This document shows, piece after piece, positions 35,815 to 47,076 of a stretch of 64,000 nt of DNA; the first letter of the stretch is position 1; every line of letters starts with the position of its first letter. Source of the stretch: Mimachlamys varia (Eukaryota; Mollusca; Bivalvia; Pectinida; Pectinidae); contig OX392532.1 of assembly GCA_947623455.1 (NCBI GenBank), positions 52,331,058 to 52,395,057 on the forward strand, in the 5' to 3' direction. The translations under genes were made by a program, and so were the position numbers. Below the pieces are notes generated by a model, which saw only the letters and a list, made by a program, of their open reading frames with translations, was not told the DNA's origin and made no database searches.

Positions 35815-36450
35815 CAAGAGGCACAACGGGCCTTAACGGTCATCTGACTATATAATTATAATCTTAGTTGATTATGACATAAACATATTTGACCTTTGTG
35901 ACCATGAGAGAAGGTCAAGGTCATTCATAATAAACTCCTGAATTACTCTAAATAAAGGAAAATATTTCTGGATTAGTTGCCGCAAGCTCTGCATACAAAG
36001 CGATCATGACTGCTTCTCGATAACTCAATCTCGTGATTACTGCTGATAACATTGTAGGATCCCATTAAACTTAAATTAACAACAATAAACAAGAGGCCCA
36101 ATGGGCCTTAACGGTCATCTGACTATATATAGTTTTAGTTGATTATGATATTAACATATTTGACCCCTGCATAATATCAGCACCCTAGGCAATTAAGTTA
36201 CCGGAAAGAAGTTATTTTTAACACATTAAACCCTAGTGACCTTGAAAGTAGCTTAAGGTCATTCTTTGAAAACAAAAAAGTGGTAGCTCTTCATCCAGGC
36301 ATCACTGCATGCTACAGGCAAAATATCAGTACCCTGGACCTCTGGATTATTGAGAAATTGCTTCGGGGCTTGAAAGTAAGTCAAAGTCATTCATTTTAAC
36401 AAACTTGATAGCCCTTCATCCCAGTATGCTACATGTATAAAATTAGCACC
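35815..36450. repeat. tandem array C with AACAAGAGGCCCAATGGGCC leader
   Basis: Two leaders (about 35,812 and 36,090), each followed by TTAACGGTCATCTGACTATAT, TTAGTTGATTATGA and TTTGACC, then GACCTTGAAAGTA and TCATTC blocks. TCAAGGTCA at 35,915-35,923. Confidence 0.75.
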
Positions 36451-36484
36451 ATTGGCATACTTGCCAACCCTTCCTATTTAGGAG

Positions 36485-37284
36485 GGACACTCCGCCATGG
36501 CATGTATAGGCCTGTACATATGTGAGGTCAAATGATCACGAAGCCATATGGAATACAAGAGAATGAATAATGCTTTTTTATTCAAATAAAATACATGCTG
36601 ACGATTGTTGAGTCCATCAAATTATAGACGAGCACGTGGAACATAAATTGTAATTTGTTAAACATGAAGATATTTCCTTATAAATGTTGACATTTACATA
36701 GATAAGGGAGATAACTCTAACTCTCGGGGGAAATTCGAAAAAGTCTGCGGAATTCCTAATGTTTCGTCCCGCACTTAAATGTTCAGAACGTGATGTCACA
36801 TATGTACAGGCCATGGCGGCTTGCTTAAAAAGTTGCCGGTAAGCTCGTCATAAAAAGCGTCTATGCGACGGAGAAATTATCGTTAGATGAAACGAAACTA
36901 GCCTGTAGTGGTGGATTAATATCTTAATTTATCAGAAATGTCGGTGTTTAGTCTAAGAATTGCACCACAGCCTCACAACAAGCAAGTTATGTGCATTGTT
37001 TACAAATAGTTGAGAAATAATGTTGGAATACTTCCATTACATTCTGTAATGGGCCGCGGCTCCATATATCAGTGATCAATCTACGTGCGAGTCCTGGGTC
37101 CAGTACTCATACAACTATGAAAGGACTCGTAGAAATTATGGAAATACTTCAATTTAACATTGTGGGACCCATGTTTTTTCTGCAATATTTACGAAAAGGA
37201 CCCTTGGAAATAAATTGTAAATTGATCACTGATATATATAAACTTTTTTTTTATATACTGACAGAAACTCAAGCAACTGTGCTT
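36485..37284. mobile_element. TIR repeat unit, copy 2 (carries a MITE insertion)
   Basis: Collinear with 8,340-8,905: GCCATGGC...GCCTGTACAT, GACGATTGTTGAGTCCATCA, ATAAGGGAGATAACTCTAAC, CAGGCCATGGCGGCTTGC, GCGACGGAGAAATTATCG, and finally CAGAAACTCAAGCAACTGTG. Relative to copy 1 it has extra DNA at about 37,016-37,258 that includes the MITE at 37,070-37,231. The left TIR tip is diverged. Confidence 0.7.
37070..37231 (+). mobile_element. MITE, CAGTGATCAATCTACG family, copy 3
   Basis: 162 bp with clean inverted ends CAGTGATCAATCTAC / ATTGATCACTG, flanked by AT-rich ATAT on both sides. Best preserved of the three copies. Confidence 0.75.
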
Positions 37285-37689
37285 AACGGGATAAGTTAAG
37301 CACTGCACACAACGTCGGACGGTGCAATTGATGTCTATAGGTCATACTGACCCTTCTTGTCCGTTGGCCTAAAAATGGTTCATGGACTGATCATTAAAAA
37401 CTGTGAAGCTTTGAGGACTTTTTGTCAATACATGTCCCATATGCCGTGGGACTTTCTCAGATGACAGGTTATGCATTGCGCCGTACATTTGCATGTATGT
37501 GCTCCTCCATATGCAAAGTCTATTTAATTTTCTTACAGTTCACAAGCCCCTGTTTCATCATCATTTGCAAATGGTACAAATTGCAGGCATACTGAAAACA
37601 GTATTATTTAACTAAACAAATTGACCTTTTTAAGAACATTTGCCAACTAATATGTAGACCTTTTTCTAATTCTGTGGATTCAAGCAGAC
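37285..37689. other. unassigned stretch
   Basis: Nothing supported. Confidence 0.4.
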
Positions 37690-38355
37690 TGAATATGATG
37701 GTACCAGTCGTTTTGTACCACAACCGGTCCGTACCGGTTGTTTCGTACCAAGGTTTGGTAGTTTCGTACCAAAAACAAGAGTCATTAGGTACCCCAGTTT
37801 GGTTGTTTGGTACGTATACCATGAATTTAGTATTTTCGTACCAGGTATATGTTATACATCTACATTGGTCTCTATATCTTGATTTTTCCTTTATAATTGA
37901 AAATTGATTTTTACTGTTCTGATCAAAAAGAGTTTTTTTCTTAGTATGAGTGTTGGGTTGTATTTTTGAATTAAACTGCAGTAAGACGGTGTCTTCCCAC
38001 TCAGCCAACATATCCTATTTTAGTATAGGGCACAGGTAGTGTTGTTAACATGGTGAGAACAATAGGTACTAATTACAGGTAAGGCTATAGTCTGTTTTCG
38101 GAAAGTGTCTAATTCTCAGGTAACAGCTTACCTGTGGAATTATTTTGAACTTTAACTTATTTATTTTATCTCATTAAAAAAAAAAAAAAAACGATGTTTA
38201 GAGAAAACATATTTACAACAAAAATACAATGTGTATATGGAGGACTCAATATAAAACAATTATTTAAACAAGCCTTGTTCAACTTACATACAAATTGATA
38301 AGCTCTGAAAACTTGATAATATACATACAGAATCAGACCATTTTAATTCATAATA

Positions 38356-38767
38356 CAGTCAAACCTGTATTAAGCGGCCACCCAAGGGACGGACATATAT
38401 TGGCTGCTTAAGACAGGTGACTGCTTAAACCAGGTTCGCCAGAAACGGCCTATTGCTCATTTTTATTTTCAACAGTTAAATATTATAGTGCACTTAATCA
38501 TACATGTATTTTGATATTAATATCAATATACCATGTAAAATATACGGTTATGTGATCAATGCAGCTGTCTATTTCTGGACAAAATGGCTGCTTAATACAG
38601 GATGGTACAAGGACTTGGGGCAAATTGTTGTGGCCCTTGGCCGCATTAGACAGGTGACTGCTTATTTAAGGTTCAATATATAGGGTTTTTCATCGGGCGG
38701 ACCACAGACTGGCCGCTTAACGGAGGTGGCCGCTTATTCAAGGTGGCCGTTAAAGCAGGTTTGACTG
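38356..38767. mobile_element. MITE with CAGTCAAACCTG TIR
   Basis: TA (38,354-38,355 and 38,768-38,769) flanks a 412 bp element with inverted ends CAGTCAAACCTG...AAGCGGCCACC and GGTGGCC...CAGGTTTGACTG. GCCGCTTA/TGGCTGCTTA motifs recur inside. The CAGTCAAACCTG tip is a common mariner/Tc1-type MITE signature in animal genomes. Confidence 0.85.
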
Positions 38768-38905
38768 TATTCTGTTTTGAACTTAAGATGGGACTTTCAT
38801 TTATTGAAACATGATATCACTTATACATTGTAAGTTTTCTTGGTGTTACCTTATTTGGAGAGACTTGTCTATAACTCCAGTGGAAATGTTTGGGAAATGT
38901 TCACA

Positions 38906-38940
38906 CAGAGACGTATAAAAAATGGCTTTATACGTCTCTG
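38906..38940. repeat. micro-hairpin insertion, copy 3 (35 bp)
   Basis: Perfect 14 bp arms CAGAGACGTATAAA and complement around a 7 nt loop. Exact 7 bp direct repeats GTTCACA flank it (38,899-38,905 and 38,941-38,947). Confidence 0.8.
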
Positions 38941-40102
38941 GTTCACATGAATAACATTTCATAATTAAAAAGTGCATATAACTGTCTCATAATCTTTCTT
39001 CTGTTGGTCACACAGGCGGCACTTGCATTAGCTTCTGGGGAATTCTTGTTTAAACCTTATAACTATAAAGTTTAAGTAAAAACTGTCTATACTTTGGAAA
39101 ATACCTTAGATTTTGTTTTATTAATGATACCTTAAATTTCCAGCATTTATAATATTTGCTAGCTGAAGAAGATTTAGAATGTATAGAATAAACTTTGTTT
39201 CATTTGAATACAGATATTTTACAGTTTTAGAATATATAGAATAAACTTTGTTTCATTTGAGTACAGATATTTTCATAAGTTCATTTTTTGAACTTATTAC
39301 TTTTATTACTATGCATTGAATCATACTTTTGATAAAAAATCTCCAAAATGAAAGATAAAAATGAACAAACAAATAAATAAGAACAAATACTCTGGTGCCC
39401 TTATCTCTTGTCTCAATCCCTTAATAATCAAAGTTCGAGTATAATTCTTTGATACATATTGTTTATAATGTTGTAATTTTGCTGTTAACATGAAATAGAG
39501 ACATTATCCAGTAATTCTTTTGAAAGCCAGTTTGATTTATAAATAAATGTTTCCTGCTAGCAACAGTTCTGGTTCTTATCCCTATTAAAAATGAAATAAA
39601 ATAGTTTGACATATAGATCAATTATTGATACAATGTAACTGATTTTATTATCAGAACATAATTTATTTGATTTGTGAAGCTCAAGAGCACTTACAACTTC
39701 TTCCTTGCTTCAAACATTATTTAGTTGAAACCATCTAAGTTAAAGTTCAAAAGATTTTTATGATGTTTTGTACGTATGTATAAAAAATAATTTCACTAAA
39801 GATTTGAATCCATTTGGAACCGAAAATGAATCCATTCCTACCATTTTCCAGGTAACCAACTGTTATCTGAGTGTTTGCCAGTATGAAACAAATATAGTTG
39901 TTTATTAGAGTCTAAGTAAAAGATGATTATTTGAAAATTAGAAAATAAAAACAAAAACCTAAAATAAGAATTTTAAGGTGCAAATTTGTTCATTAAAATT
40001 TAACATTTAGAGTGAATAATTATTCATTGTTTCTAAATATATTACATTCGTAATTTCGGACTTAAATAGCATTTAATCAAATTCTGTGATTTAATGTAAA
40101 AA

Positions 40103-40140
40103 CAAAGACATACAATGTATATGTGTTATATACGTCTTTG
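40103..40140. repeat. micro-hairpin insertion, copy 4 (38 bp)
   Basis: Ends CAAAGACATA / TATACGTCTTTG with G-T pairs. Flanks GTAAAAA and ATAAAAA match in 6 of 7 positions. Confidence 0.5.
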
Positions 40141-40160
40141 ATAAAAATTAATGGTATAAT

Positions 40161-40193
40161 CACAGACTTAGATTATGCTATCTAAAGTCCATG
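40161..40193. repeat. second-type micro-hairpin insertion (33 bp)
   Basis: Ends CACAGACTTAGAT / ATCTAAAGTCCATG. Exact 7 bp direct repeats GTATAAT flank it (40,154-40,160 and 40,194-40,200); the identity extends to ATGGTATAAT because the element itself ends in ATG. Confidence 0.65.
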
Positions 40194-40716
40194 GTATAAT
40201 TATTTTTTTGGTGAAATTGTTTGTCATGAATTTTTTTTTAATCACAAAGTATCTTTTTAATTTTTTTAATTACAAAGTATCTTTAACTATAGTTGACTTA
40301 GTTTAACTTGGAAATAAAAGAACAGGTGATTTATACTTGTAAATTTATATACTGAAACAGACTATACTCAGATTTGTCCAGGTAAATACAGGTAATGTTG
40401 TTTTAAGATGTTGGCTGAGTGGGAATAAACCAGTAAGAAATAATTTGATAGAAGTATCACATGTTATTGTATAATTGATTTATTTATCTGATAATACAGC
40501 ATTATGTAAAACCTTGACAACAACAAAAAAGCATTGCTAACACCAGCGTTTTGGTACAAAACCCTCAAACCTGATTAATGGAAGAACAATTTACTTGCTA
40601 CAAAAGTGACAAGGTTGCCTCAGTTTGACCAGCTAGAAATTAATACGAAACAAAAATAGTGCATAAAGATTTTACTTTGGTACGAATCAACTTTCGTATT
40701 TGGTACATAATGGTTA

Positions 40717-41190
40717 TGGGCGGATTGGTCAAGTGGTAAACACTACGGCCTTCCATGCAGGCGGCCGGGGTTCGATCCCCGTAAACGTCATACGCATGGA
40801 ACTTTCAGAAAAGTGTTTTTCTCCTGCCCACAAAACTCCAACAACCCAGGTGGAGTATAAAATGGTCTAGGGTGGGTGTTGCAGTATCTGTGCTGTAGCA
40901 TTCAAGTGAGGTTGCACTCTAAAAGGTGCTGTTGGAAACACGGTCCCACTACAAACAGAACACAATTCATCTCCAGCACATACACATACATACACACACA
41001 TATGGAGATATTAGCCAGGTGGTATAGGACAAGTAGTTAGCACCTGATAAGGCAGCTCCTGCGAACTCCTCAAAATTGTATATGATAAAACTGTATGTGT
41101 TATTTGTACTGATTGTATGAGAATTCGAATTGTATATCTACATGTATGTACTGTAAAGCGCTTTAGAGTGGCTTTGTGGCTTATGTTAGC
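40717..41190 (+). mobile_element. tRNA-Gly-like SINE with LINE-type tail (5' part)
   Basis: Head: GGGCGGATTGGTCAAGTGG (A box), anticodon-loop-like CTTCCAT (TCC, Gly) and B box GGTTCGATCCC at 40,769. A second degenerate tRNA-like block follows at about 41,013 (GGTGGTATAGG...GTTAGCACC). The tail reaches TGTAAAGCGCTTTAGAG, the closing motif of L2-type LINEs. The tail is split by the element at 41,193-44,126 and resumes at 44,127. Confidence 0.65.
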
Positions 41191-41841
41191 TACAGTTGAG
41201 TGTAAGCTAACCTTTACACCCTAGTGCACTAGGAGTGCACTACACTTAAACTGGTAGTGCACTACATTTAAACTACAGGTAAACTAGTAGTGCACTACGT
41301 CCAGCCAGGTGTGACCACAAAAACCCCTACAGGTAATGGGAGGGTCCTTGCCTACCTGTGTCCTTACCTGTACAGATGTAATATGATTTACCTGTACTTT
41401 TATGTTATACTATTGAAGTCATTAGTTTGTTAGTACTTCCTCATAAAAGTACAAGAATGAACAATTCTGAGTTTATGGCAAAAGATATTTATCATAATAA
41501 CTTAAATAAATTAATTCACTGCATGTCAAAATTTTTAATATAATAATCATTTAAATATACTAACTTATAATTCTCTTTAAAGAAGTAACAATGATTCATT
41601 TCTATTTAAATATTTGTATTCTACAATTAAATTGAAAGGTACGTGTTCAAATAAAAAATGGTATAAAACGTGTTTTATGTTGAAATTATTAAGTTAATCC
41701 TACTAAAAATATATACAGAAAATAATATAATAATGTAAATTAAAAAAATAGATATTAGAAGAAAATATTTTGTACTTAGTATAGTTGTTTCAATCACAAA
41801 TTACTTTAATATTTGACATTAAGATGCTAGCTGTGCAATAT

Positions 41842-41877
41842 CAGAGACGTACAAATGCAAGGTTTTATACGTCTCTG
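41842..41877. repeat. micro-hairpin insertion, copy 5 (36 bp)
   Basis: Ends CAGAGACGTACAAA / TTTTATACGTCTCTG with one G-T pair. Direct repeats GCAATAT (41,835-41,841) and GCAATAC (41,878-41,884) match 6 of 7. Confidence 0.7.
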
Positions 41878-42689
41878 GCAATACTACCTACATGCACCGG
41901 TATTGGTATTCTGTTTCACTATACAATCATGTACAAATTAATGCATACAAATAAAAGGTTATATAAACATCAAGTACTAATATAAGAAAAGATAACTTTC
42001 ACCAGAACATTTAAAGCCATTTCTTCTTCATATCAAAATACCAACATACATCTACATGTAATCCAATTGACTGTAATCAATGTTATCATCATTAATCAAT
42101 TAACAGGCTAGGGCCCTCAGGCCTTTAATCAGACTTGGCCAGTGATGGCTGTGGGGGAGAGGGAGGTGAGAAATTCACACCTGGCTAACTACAGACAGCC
42201 TAGGGGTGTCCCCTATATATCCTGACCTCTGTACGTGAGGATGTGGCCCAGGCAGGTCAGGTACATGTACGTAATTACGCCTGGAGGGTAAAGGATTCTA
42301 CCTGAAGATCTATATTTGTCCTTTTAGTTAGATTTTATATAAGTCATTAGATTGATCTAAAAGAACAATAAATGTGACTGGCAAAGGCTTAACTTTGTTC
42401 TAATTTAGGTTAATATAACTGCATATTATTTATTTGTTGTATACTTAGTCTTACAATATAGAATTAATTAAAATGGTTCCATTAAACTGACCATGCTGTT
42501 TTTAAAAATCATTATTACACATATGCATAAACCTTCAAGTCATATTTAATATAATCTGTAATTGCCTTCAATATTAAGGCCTAAATATTGGAAATGCATC
42601 ATTTTAAAATACTTTTATACTGATTATTAGAAAAAAAAAGTATAATGAATGTTAGTATTTTATTATCAAACTGTATGAAGCGACTGAGC

Positions 42690-42724
42690 CAGAGAGTATA
42701 TATTCTCTGATTTATACGTCCCTG
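42690..42724. repeat. micro-hairpin, copy 6 (35 bp), no target repeat
   Basis: Ends CAGAGAGTATA / TATACGTCCCTG, a diverged member. Flanks do not match. Confidence 0.45.
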
Positions 42725-44126
42725 ATTACAGCCAATATAAACTAGATAATATTTCATCATTAATTCATTTAACAAGTATATATATGTAAATATTTAGAAA
42801 TCGAAATGCGTCATTGGATTGTATTCATTCAAGTGTCATAAGATACTTGGTATTTTAAGTTAATATTTAAGAAAACCAGAATCTGGTAAAGGGCTGGTAT
42901 AGACTTACATTGTTGTCCAATTAATTATTATTAATTTCAATGTTATTTTATGTACTATCAATTTATTATTGTATAATTAAATGTTTTGAATGAAATAAAA
43001 AAATGGATTTAAGTCCTCAAAATATCCACTATTTAAAGGGAAATGTGTAAATATCTAGATATATTCTCAAAGATTTTTAATTTCATATAAACTTTATTAA
43101 CCTGAGTAAAAGTTAAAATATAATAATTATGATCCTGGTCATATCCAGCTGAGCCCTTTCTTAATCAAATTGGTTGTCAGATGAGAAATTCATACCTCAA
43201 TTATATGTCACTGACAGGCTTATGTCAGCAGGTGTTCCAAGACAAGGTTGAGACAGGTCAGGTAATTGCCTGAGGCCTGAGAGTCAAATCAAAACATCTG
43301 TCCCCTACTGAACAATCTGACTAAATTTTAATTTATTGTTGTATTACTTTTTTTCAACTTCAAATTCTTAAATTTATATTAACACTGTTGTATGTGGTGA
43401 TATATATACATACAGATCTTAATATAGAAAAAAAATAAGACTATTAAAACTCTGTAGCGTGTTCATAAATATATAGATCTGAGGCATGAATGTATTTAAT
43501 AAAAGTATATATCTAGCTTAATTAAGTAATAAAAGAATATTAATTTGTTATTTTCACAGTTATTTCTTACAATATTTAAAAATATATTTCTAAACAAATA
43601 ATTATCAATAGATATTCTTTCAATTTTTCAATATACTTGATTGTAAATTGGTAAATTAATATAAAAAAACCGTTAACAGTGTATATTAAATGAAATATAA
43701 GACATCAAACTGCTAGGTAAATATTAATTTTCTTTTTTATTAATATGATGTATGCAAGAAATTTTTGGGGAAAATTGTAAGAGTAATTATCATGATTTCA
43801 CAATTTCTAGTTTTGAAATGAAAGAAAAAAGGTTGTTTGAGAAAAATAACTACATAAGATGCATATATATATACATTAAAGTTATAAATATTAACTAATG
43901 ATAAGGCCAGCTTCAAAGTACTAGCAGACGACAAAGGTGAGGTACAGGTAAAAATCACAGGTAGATAGATGGGACTGCCCATTTACCTGTAGGGGTATTT
44001 GACCTATATGGGGTTCAGGGTGTAGTGCACTACTAGTTTACCTGTAGTTTAAATGTAGTGCACTACTAGTTTAAACGTAGTGCACTACTAGTGCACTAGG
44101 TGTAAAGGTTAGCTTACACTCAACTG

Positions 44127-44172
44127 TAGATAGGGCACTATATCAAATGTTGTATACTATTAATTACATAAC
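44127..44172 (+). mobile_element. SINE tail, continuation of 40,717-41,190
   Basis: GATAGGGCACTATATCAAATG then ATACTATTAATTA, the usual continuation of a GCGCTTTGAGA...GGCGCTATAT SINE/LINE tail. Its separation from the head by the TIR element dates that insertion as later than the SINE. Confidence 0.6.
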
Positions 44173-44214
44173 TACTCCAACATTTTGTTGGTAAGGATAC
44201 ATATTTGATAAACT

Positions 44215-44232
44215 CCCCCCCCCCCCCCCCCC
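44215..44232. repeat. poly-C tract (18)
   Basis: Homopolymer run. Confidence 0.9.
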
Positions 44233-44685
44233 GGTTTGCCTGGGAATCAACTCTTAGGTTCTTCTCTGTGTATCAATGCACCTTCCCAAACCACCGAGAA
44301 CTGGCCTTACAAGAGCAGACAAAGTCACTAGGCTGCCACCAAATGTAACGTGCAGCTATAGCGAAATCTACCTTGGAGTATGAGGGGGGAAATACTGCCT
44401 AACTGGCGAGCTAGCTTTTCCAGACATTTGTTATTTCAACTCATATATATTTGTACTTAGCTGGACATTACAAATGATCATTCTTTTTTTTTATTCTATT
44501 AAACAATTAACAGCTGGCGGGTAAATTATAACTTTGGCTATTTTTAGTAACGAATCCATACCCTATTATATGTCGATTTGTGGTTTTCCCGACCTGTTTA
44601 TAACTTATATCCAATGGACTCATTTTTAATACAACCTTTTCGTACATTTGTCCCACACCCAAAAAGACTAGTTCATACATAAAAT

Positions 44686-44714
44686 CACGGACTTAGATTC
44701 TATCTAAGTCCGTG
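44686..44714. repeat. second-type micro-hairpin insertion (29 bp)
   Basis: Perfect 13 bp arms CACGGACTTAGAT and complement around a 3 nt loop. Exact 7 bp direct repeats ATAAAAT flank it (44,679-44,685 and 44,715-44,721). Confidence 0.75.
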
Positions 44715-44894
44715 ATAAAATGAATTACCAAGTAAATAGCATGACCTCATCGAATTTTTTCAATGTGGACGAGATAATTACGACCAGAATAGCCTACATG
44801 TCAGGTAATGCATGTTGTCTGAAGAAATTATTTTAAGATTTAGTTGACGAAACAGAGACACTAGGGAATAGCTTTTGTTGATGCTACTCGTAAA

Positions 44895-45085
44895 TATATG
44901 AGGATTTCAACAAATCACTAGGGTATTCACCGAGGGGCGAGGTGATTCAACTAAAACCACGTTTATTCACCAATTAGCGATGATACTCAACAAAAATTAT
45001 TAACATCACTAATGCTCGATAATAGTCACTAATGTCGCGATAAGAATCAACAACGGTCCGGTAAAATTCAACAAGGTTCGATTTG
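44895..45085. repeat. degenerate minisatellite of ATTCAACAA/CACTAATG units
   Basis: Units of about 25-35 bp: ATTCACC...GCGAGGTGATTCAAC, ATTCACCAATTAGCGATGAT, ACTCAACAA, CACTAATGCTCGATAATAGT, CACTAATGTCGCGATAAGA, ATCAACAACGGTCCGGTAAA and ATTCAACAAGGTTCGAT. Confidence 0.55.
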
Positions 45086-46250
45086 ACCACGTGACCAAAC
45101 TGATAGAGCAGCTAGTTTACCTGTACACACGACTGGCAGTGACCAAGATCTCGCCATGGTTACGGCCACGGCCGTACGCCGGGTCGACTTACATGCATTG
45201 GAGCACACACAAACATGCCAAGTTCCTTTCACAGAGATGTTATGTTAGTGTAACAAAGTTATGAATGCTAATCCCATCATTAGGATGTTTTGATGTACCA
45301 CGAAATTATATTAGATTGCTTTCTAATTCCTTTGTTGTACGTACACGTTTCGATAGTACATTGTGTACACAAGTTTTAGGTTACAAAGTTAAATCTTTTG
45401 CAGTAGCAAGTACTGCCTCAGGCAACTCATCTATTGAGCTGACGACTTTACGCCTCACTGCACACGTCTTTGACAGCCACTGTATGGCTTCCGTTGGTGT
45501 ATACTGGAGAGCGACACGACAGCCTAAGTTCCAAGTGGTATTTACTATCATTCGTTTTCTGCAACTGTACGCGTAATCTTTCCATTTAACACTGAGATTA
45601 AAACTGTCCATGCTTTGTATGACGTATGTATACGTATAAAACATTTGTGACTATGTGGTTTGCATTAGTTTATCTGTAAATGTTCACGTAATTTTTCCAT
45701 TGAAAACAGTGAACACGGTAATATTCACTGCCGATTAAATGCTTTGTATGTGTTTGTACATAAAAACATGCTTTAATATATACTGTTTTCCTTCGTTATC
45801 TGTTCTTGTACAACGTACTTAGAAAGCATAATTCCCTTATTGTACATATTATTTTGAGATTTTTTATTAAATTAACACAACATCAAACGTTCGTCTCGAA
45901 CGTGCTGTTAATGCTGATTGACACGAAGCTGATTGTTACGTACGTTTGTGAGAAGTTCGCGAGATGGAGTCATTTCAATAAAAAACATGCTTATATACTT
46001 TATCAGTATCTAGTTTTCATGCGAAATGGGCTATGATATTGGGTATAACATTAAAAAGTTGAACATGACGAACGGGATTTGATTTACTTATCAACGTATT
46101 GTAATTGTATGTACGGATGTAATATACAGCCTCTGTACGTATGTGCACAGGTTTTATTTGTGTAAATGTAGTTTTTCCCTTCCTTTTCCTTTTACGTATG
46201 TATACCTTACTTGTACCTTAATCTTCCACTCATTTAAAAATCCTCTTCCA
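45086..46250. other. unassigned stretch
   Basis: An ACCACGTGACC E-box-like site lies at about 45,086 and a GC-richer patch at 45,140-45,190, possibly promoter-like. The overlapping frames 45,265-45,576 (+) and 45,381-45,644 (-) cannot be told apart from chance. Nothing else supported. Confidence 0.35.
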
Positions 46251-46364
46251 GGTCAGATGATTGGAAACAGAAAGAAAGGGGATGCCAAAGATACACCATC
46301 ACACACGAAAGACGGAAAGGGACCTCTCCACGATTTCTCATTTTTACACCCTGTTGTGAGGTGA
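46251..46364 (+). CDS. exon-like frame, copy 1 (paralogue at 61,199-61,297)
   Basis: An ATCCTCTTCCAG acceptor precedes a frame GQMIGNRKKGDAKDTPSHTK that ends at TGA 46,362-46,364. A diverged copy on the minus strand at 61,297-61,199 reads GQVIGKRKEDTPSTHTEDEQ and ends at the equivalent TGA. The length difference (15 nt) is a multiple of three, and similarity fades outside the frame. This looks like a terminal coding exon in two copies. The product is basic/acidic and low in hydrophobics and I do not recognise it. Confidence 0.45.
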   Translation, partial: GQMIGNRKKGDAKDTPSHTKDGKGPLHDFSFLHPVVR

Positions 46365-46901
46365 AAGCCAAACCAACAAAATATTTTATAACATCGACAA
46401 CCCTTTTTCAGGTCAATCAAACTTTTGTTCATCAATGTTCAACTAAAATACGGAAATGAAAGATCGTTTTGATTTGATCATACATACATTTTATTGCTTC
46501 AGAATGAGAAAATATTAAAAACTTAAAGAAGTCCTCTCAGTAATGTACAGACAGTATTCATTCTAATTATGGTGTTATCATACATTATATTTATACGGGT
46601 AACGAAATACACCGGAAGAAAAGAAACAAATGAACAATGGAAAGGCAAAGGGGAACAAAACAGGATTAATAGAGTGTCCTTCGAATGAAAAAACGTATAG
46701 GCTGCATGTCATACACTAGCTACAGATTAGATTCACGTCGTCTGTTCGATTGTCAATATATTGCACTTGCCGTTTATTTTCTCATTACTCTTGATGTCAT
46801 ATCAATGAGCTATACAAACACTTAACTTCAATTATAGTAGTTAATAACACAAAGCATGGATTACTGAACCCGTAACACTATTATTACTAGACATCCCGAG
46901 C

Positions 46902-47076
46902 ACAGGAACCTGATAATTTGTTACAGCTAGTTTTGGATCTAAATTGTGGAAATTAAGAGTAATTTTATACTTTTGGGGGTTTAGATCAATTTTCGATAAA
47001 AATGACTCCTCAATGATGATTCGAAACGCCTAAGTTTAGGTCCAAAACTAGCTGTTATAAATGTTCAGGTCCCTGT
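46902..47076. mobile_element. hairpin MITE, ACAGGGACCTGAGAATTTG family, copy 1
   Basis: Inverted ends share ACAGG(A/G)ACCTGA and TTACAGCTAGTTTTGG; the interior has TTTAGATCAATTTTCGATAA. Other copies: 51,208, 58,418 and 59,339. Confidence 0.75.

Larger units (their letters stand above)
37690..40710. mobile_element. possible 3 kb AT-rich element with inverted subterminal motifs
   Basis: TTTCGTACCAAA-type motifs cluster at 37,690-37,850 in one orientation and at 40,545-40,710 in the other. Further in, CCCACTCAGCCAACAT (37,996-38,011) is matched by its exact complement at 40,409-40,424, and TATAGTCTGTTT by AAACAGACTATA. The interior is AT-rich without a frame. Ends and target duplication are not resolved. 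A TA-flanked MITE (38,356-38,767) and micro-hairpins have inserted inside it. Confidence 0.45.
41193..44126. mobile_element. 2.9 kb TIR element with AGTGCACTAC subterminal repeats
   Basis: Both ends read inward CAGTTGAGTGTAAGCTAACC, TTTACACC, then three to four tandem copies of TAGTGCACTACRTTTAAAC and a CCCCTACAGGTAAATGGG-type block, about 200 bp of inverted repeat in all. TA flanks each tip (41,191-41,192, 44,127-44,128). The interior (41,400-43,900) is very AT-rich with no transposase frame. It contains micro-hairpins at 41,842 and 42,690 and two direct copies of a GATGAGAAATTCA-type block (about 42,157 and 43,180). Nonautonomous; superfamily unknown. Confidence 0.75.

Noticed and set aside
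45265..45644. Overlapping 103-residue (+) and 87-residue (-) frames
   Set aside because: Both look moderately protein-like but neither has a domain, splice context or paralogue in the window; the strand cannot be chosen.
46253..46435. 60-residue minus frame
   Set aside because: Shadow of the exon-like frame on the plus strand.
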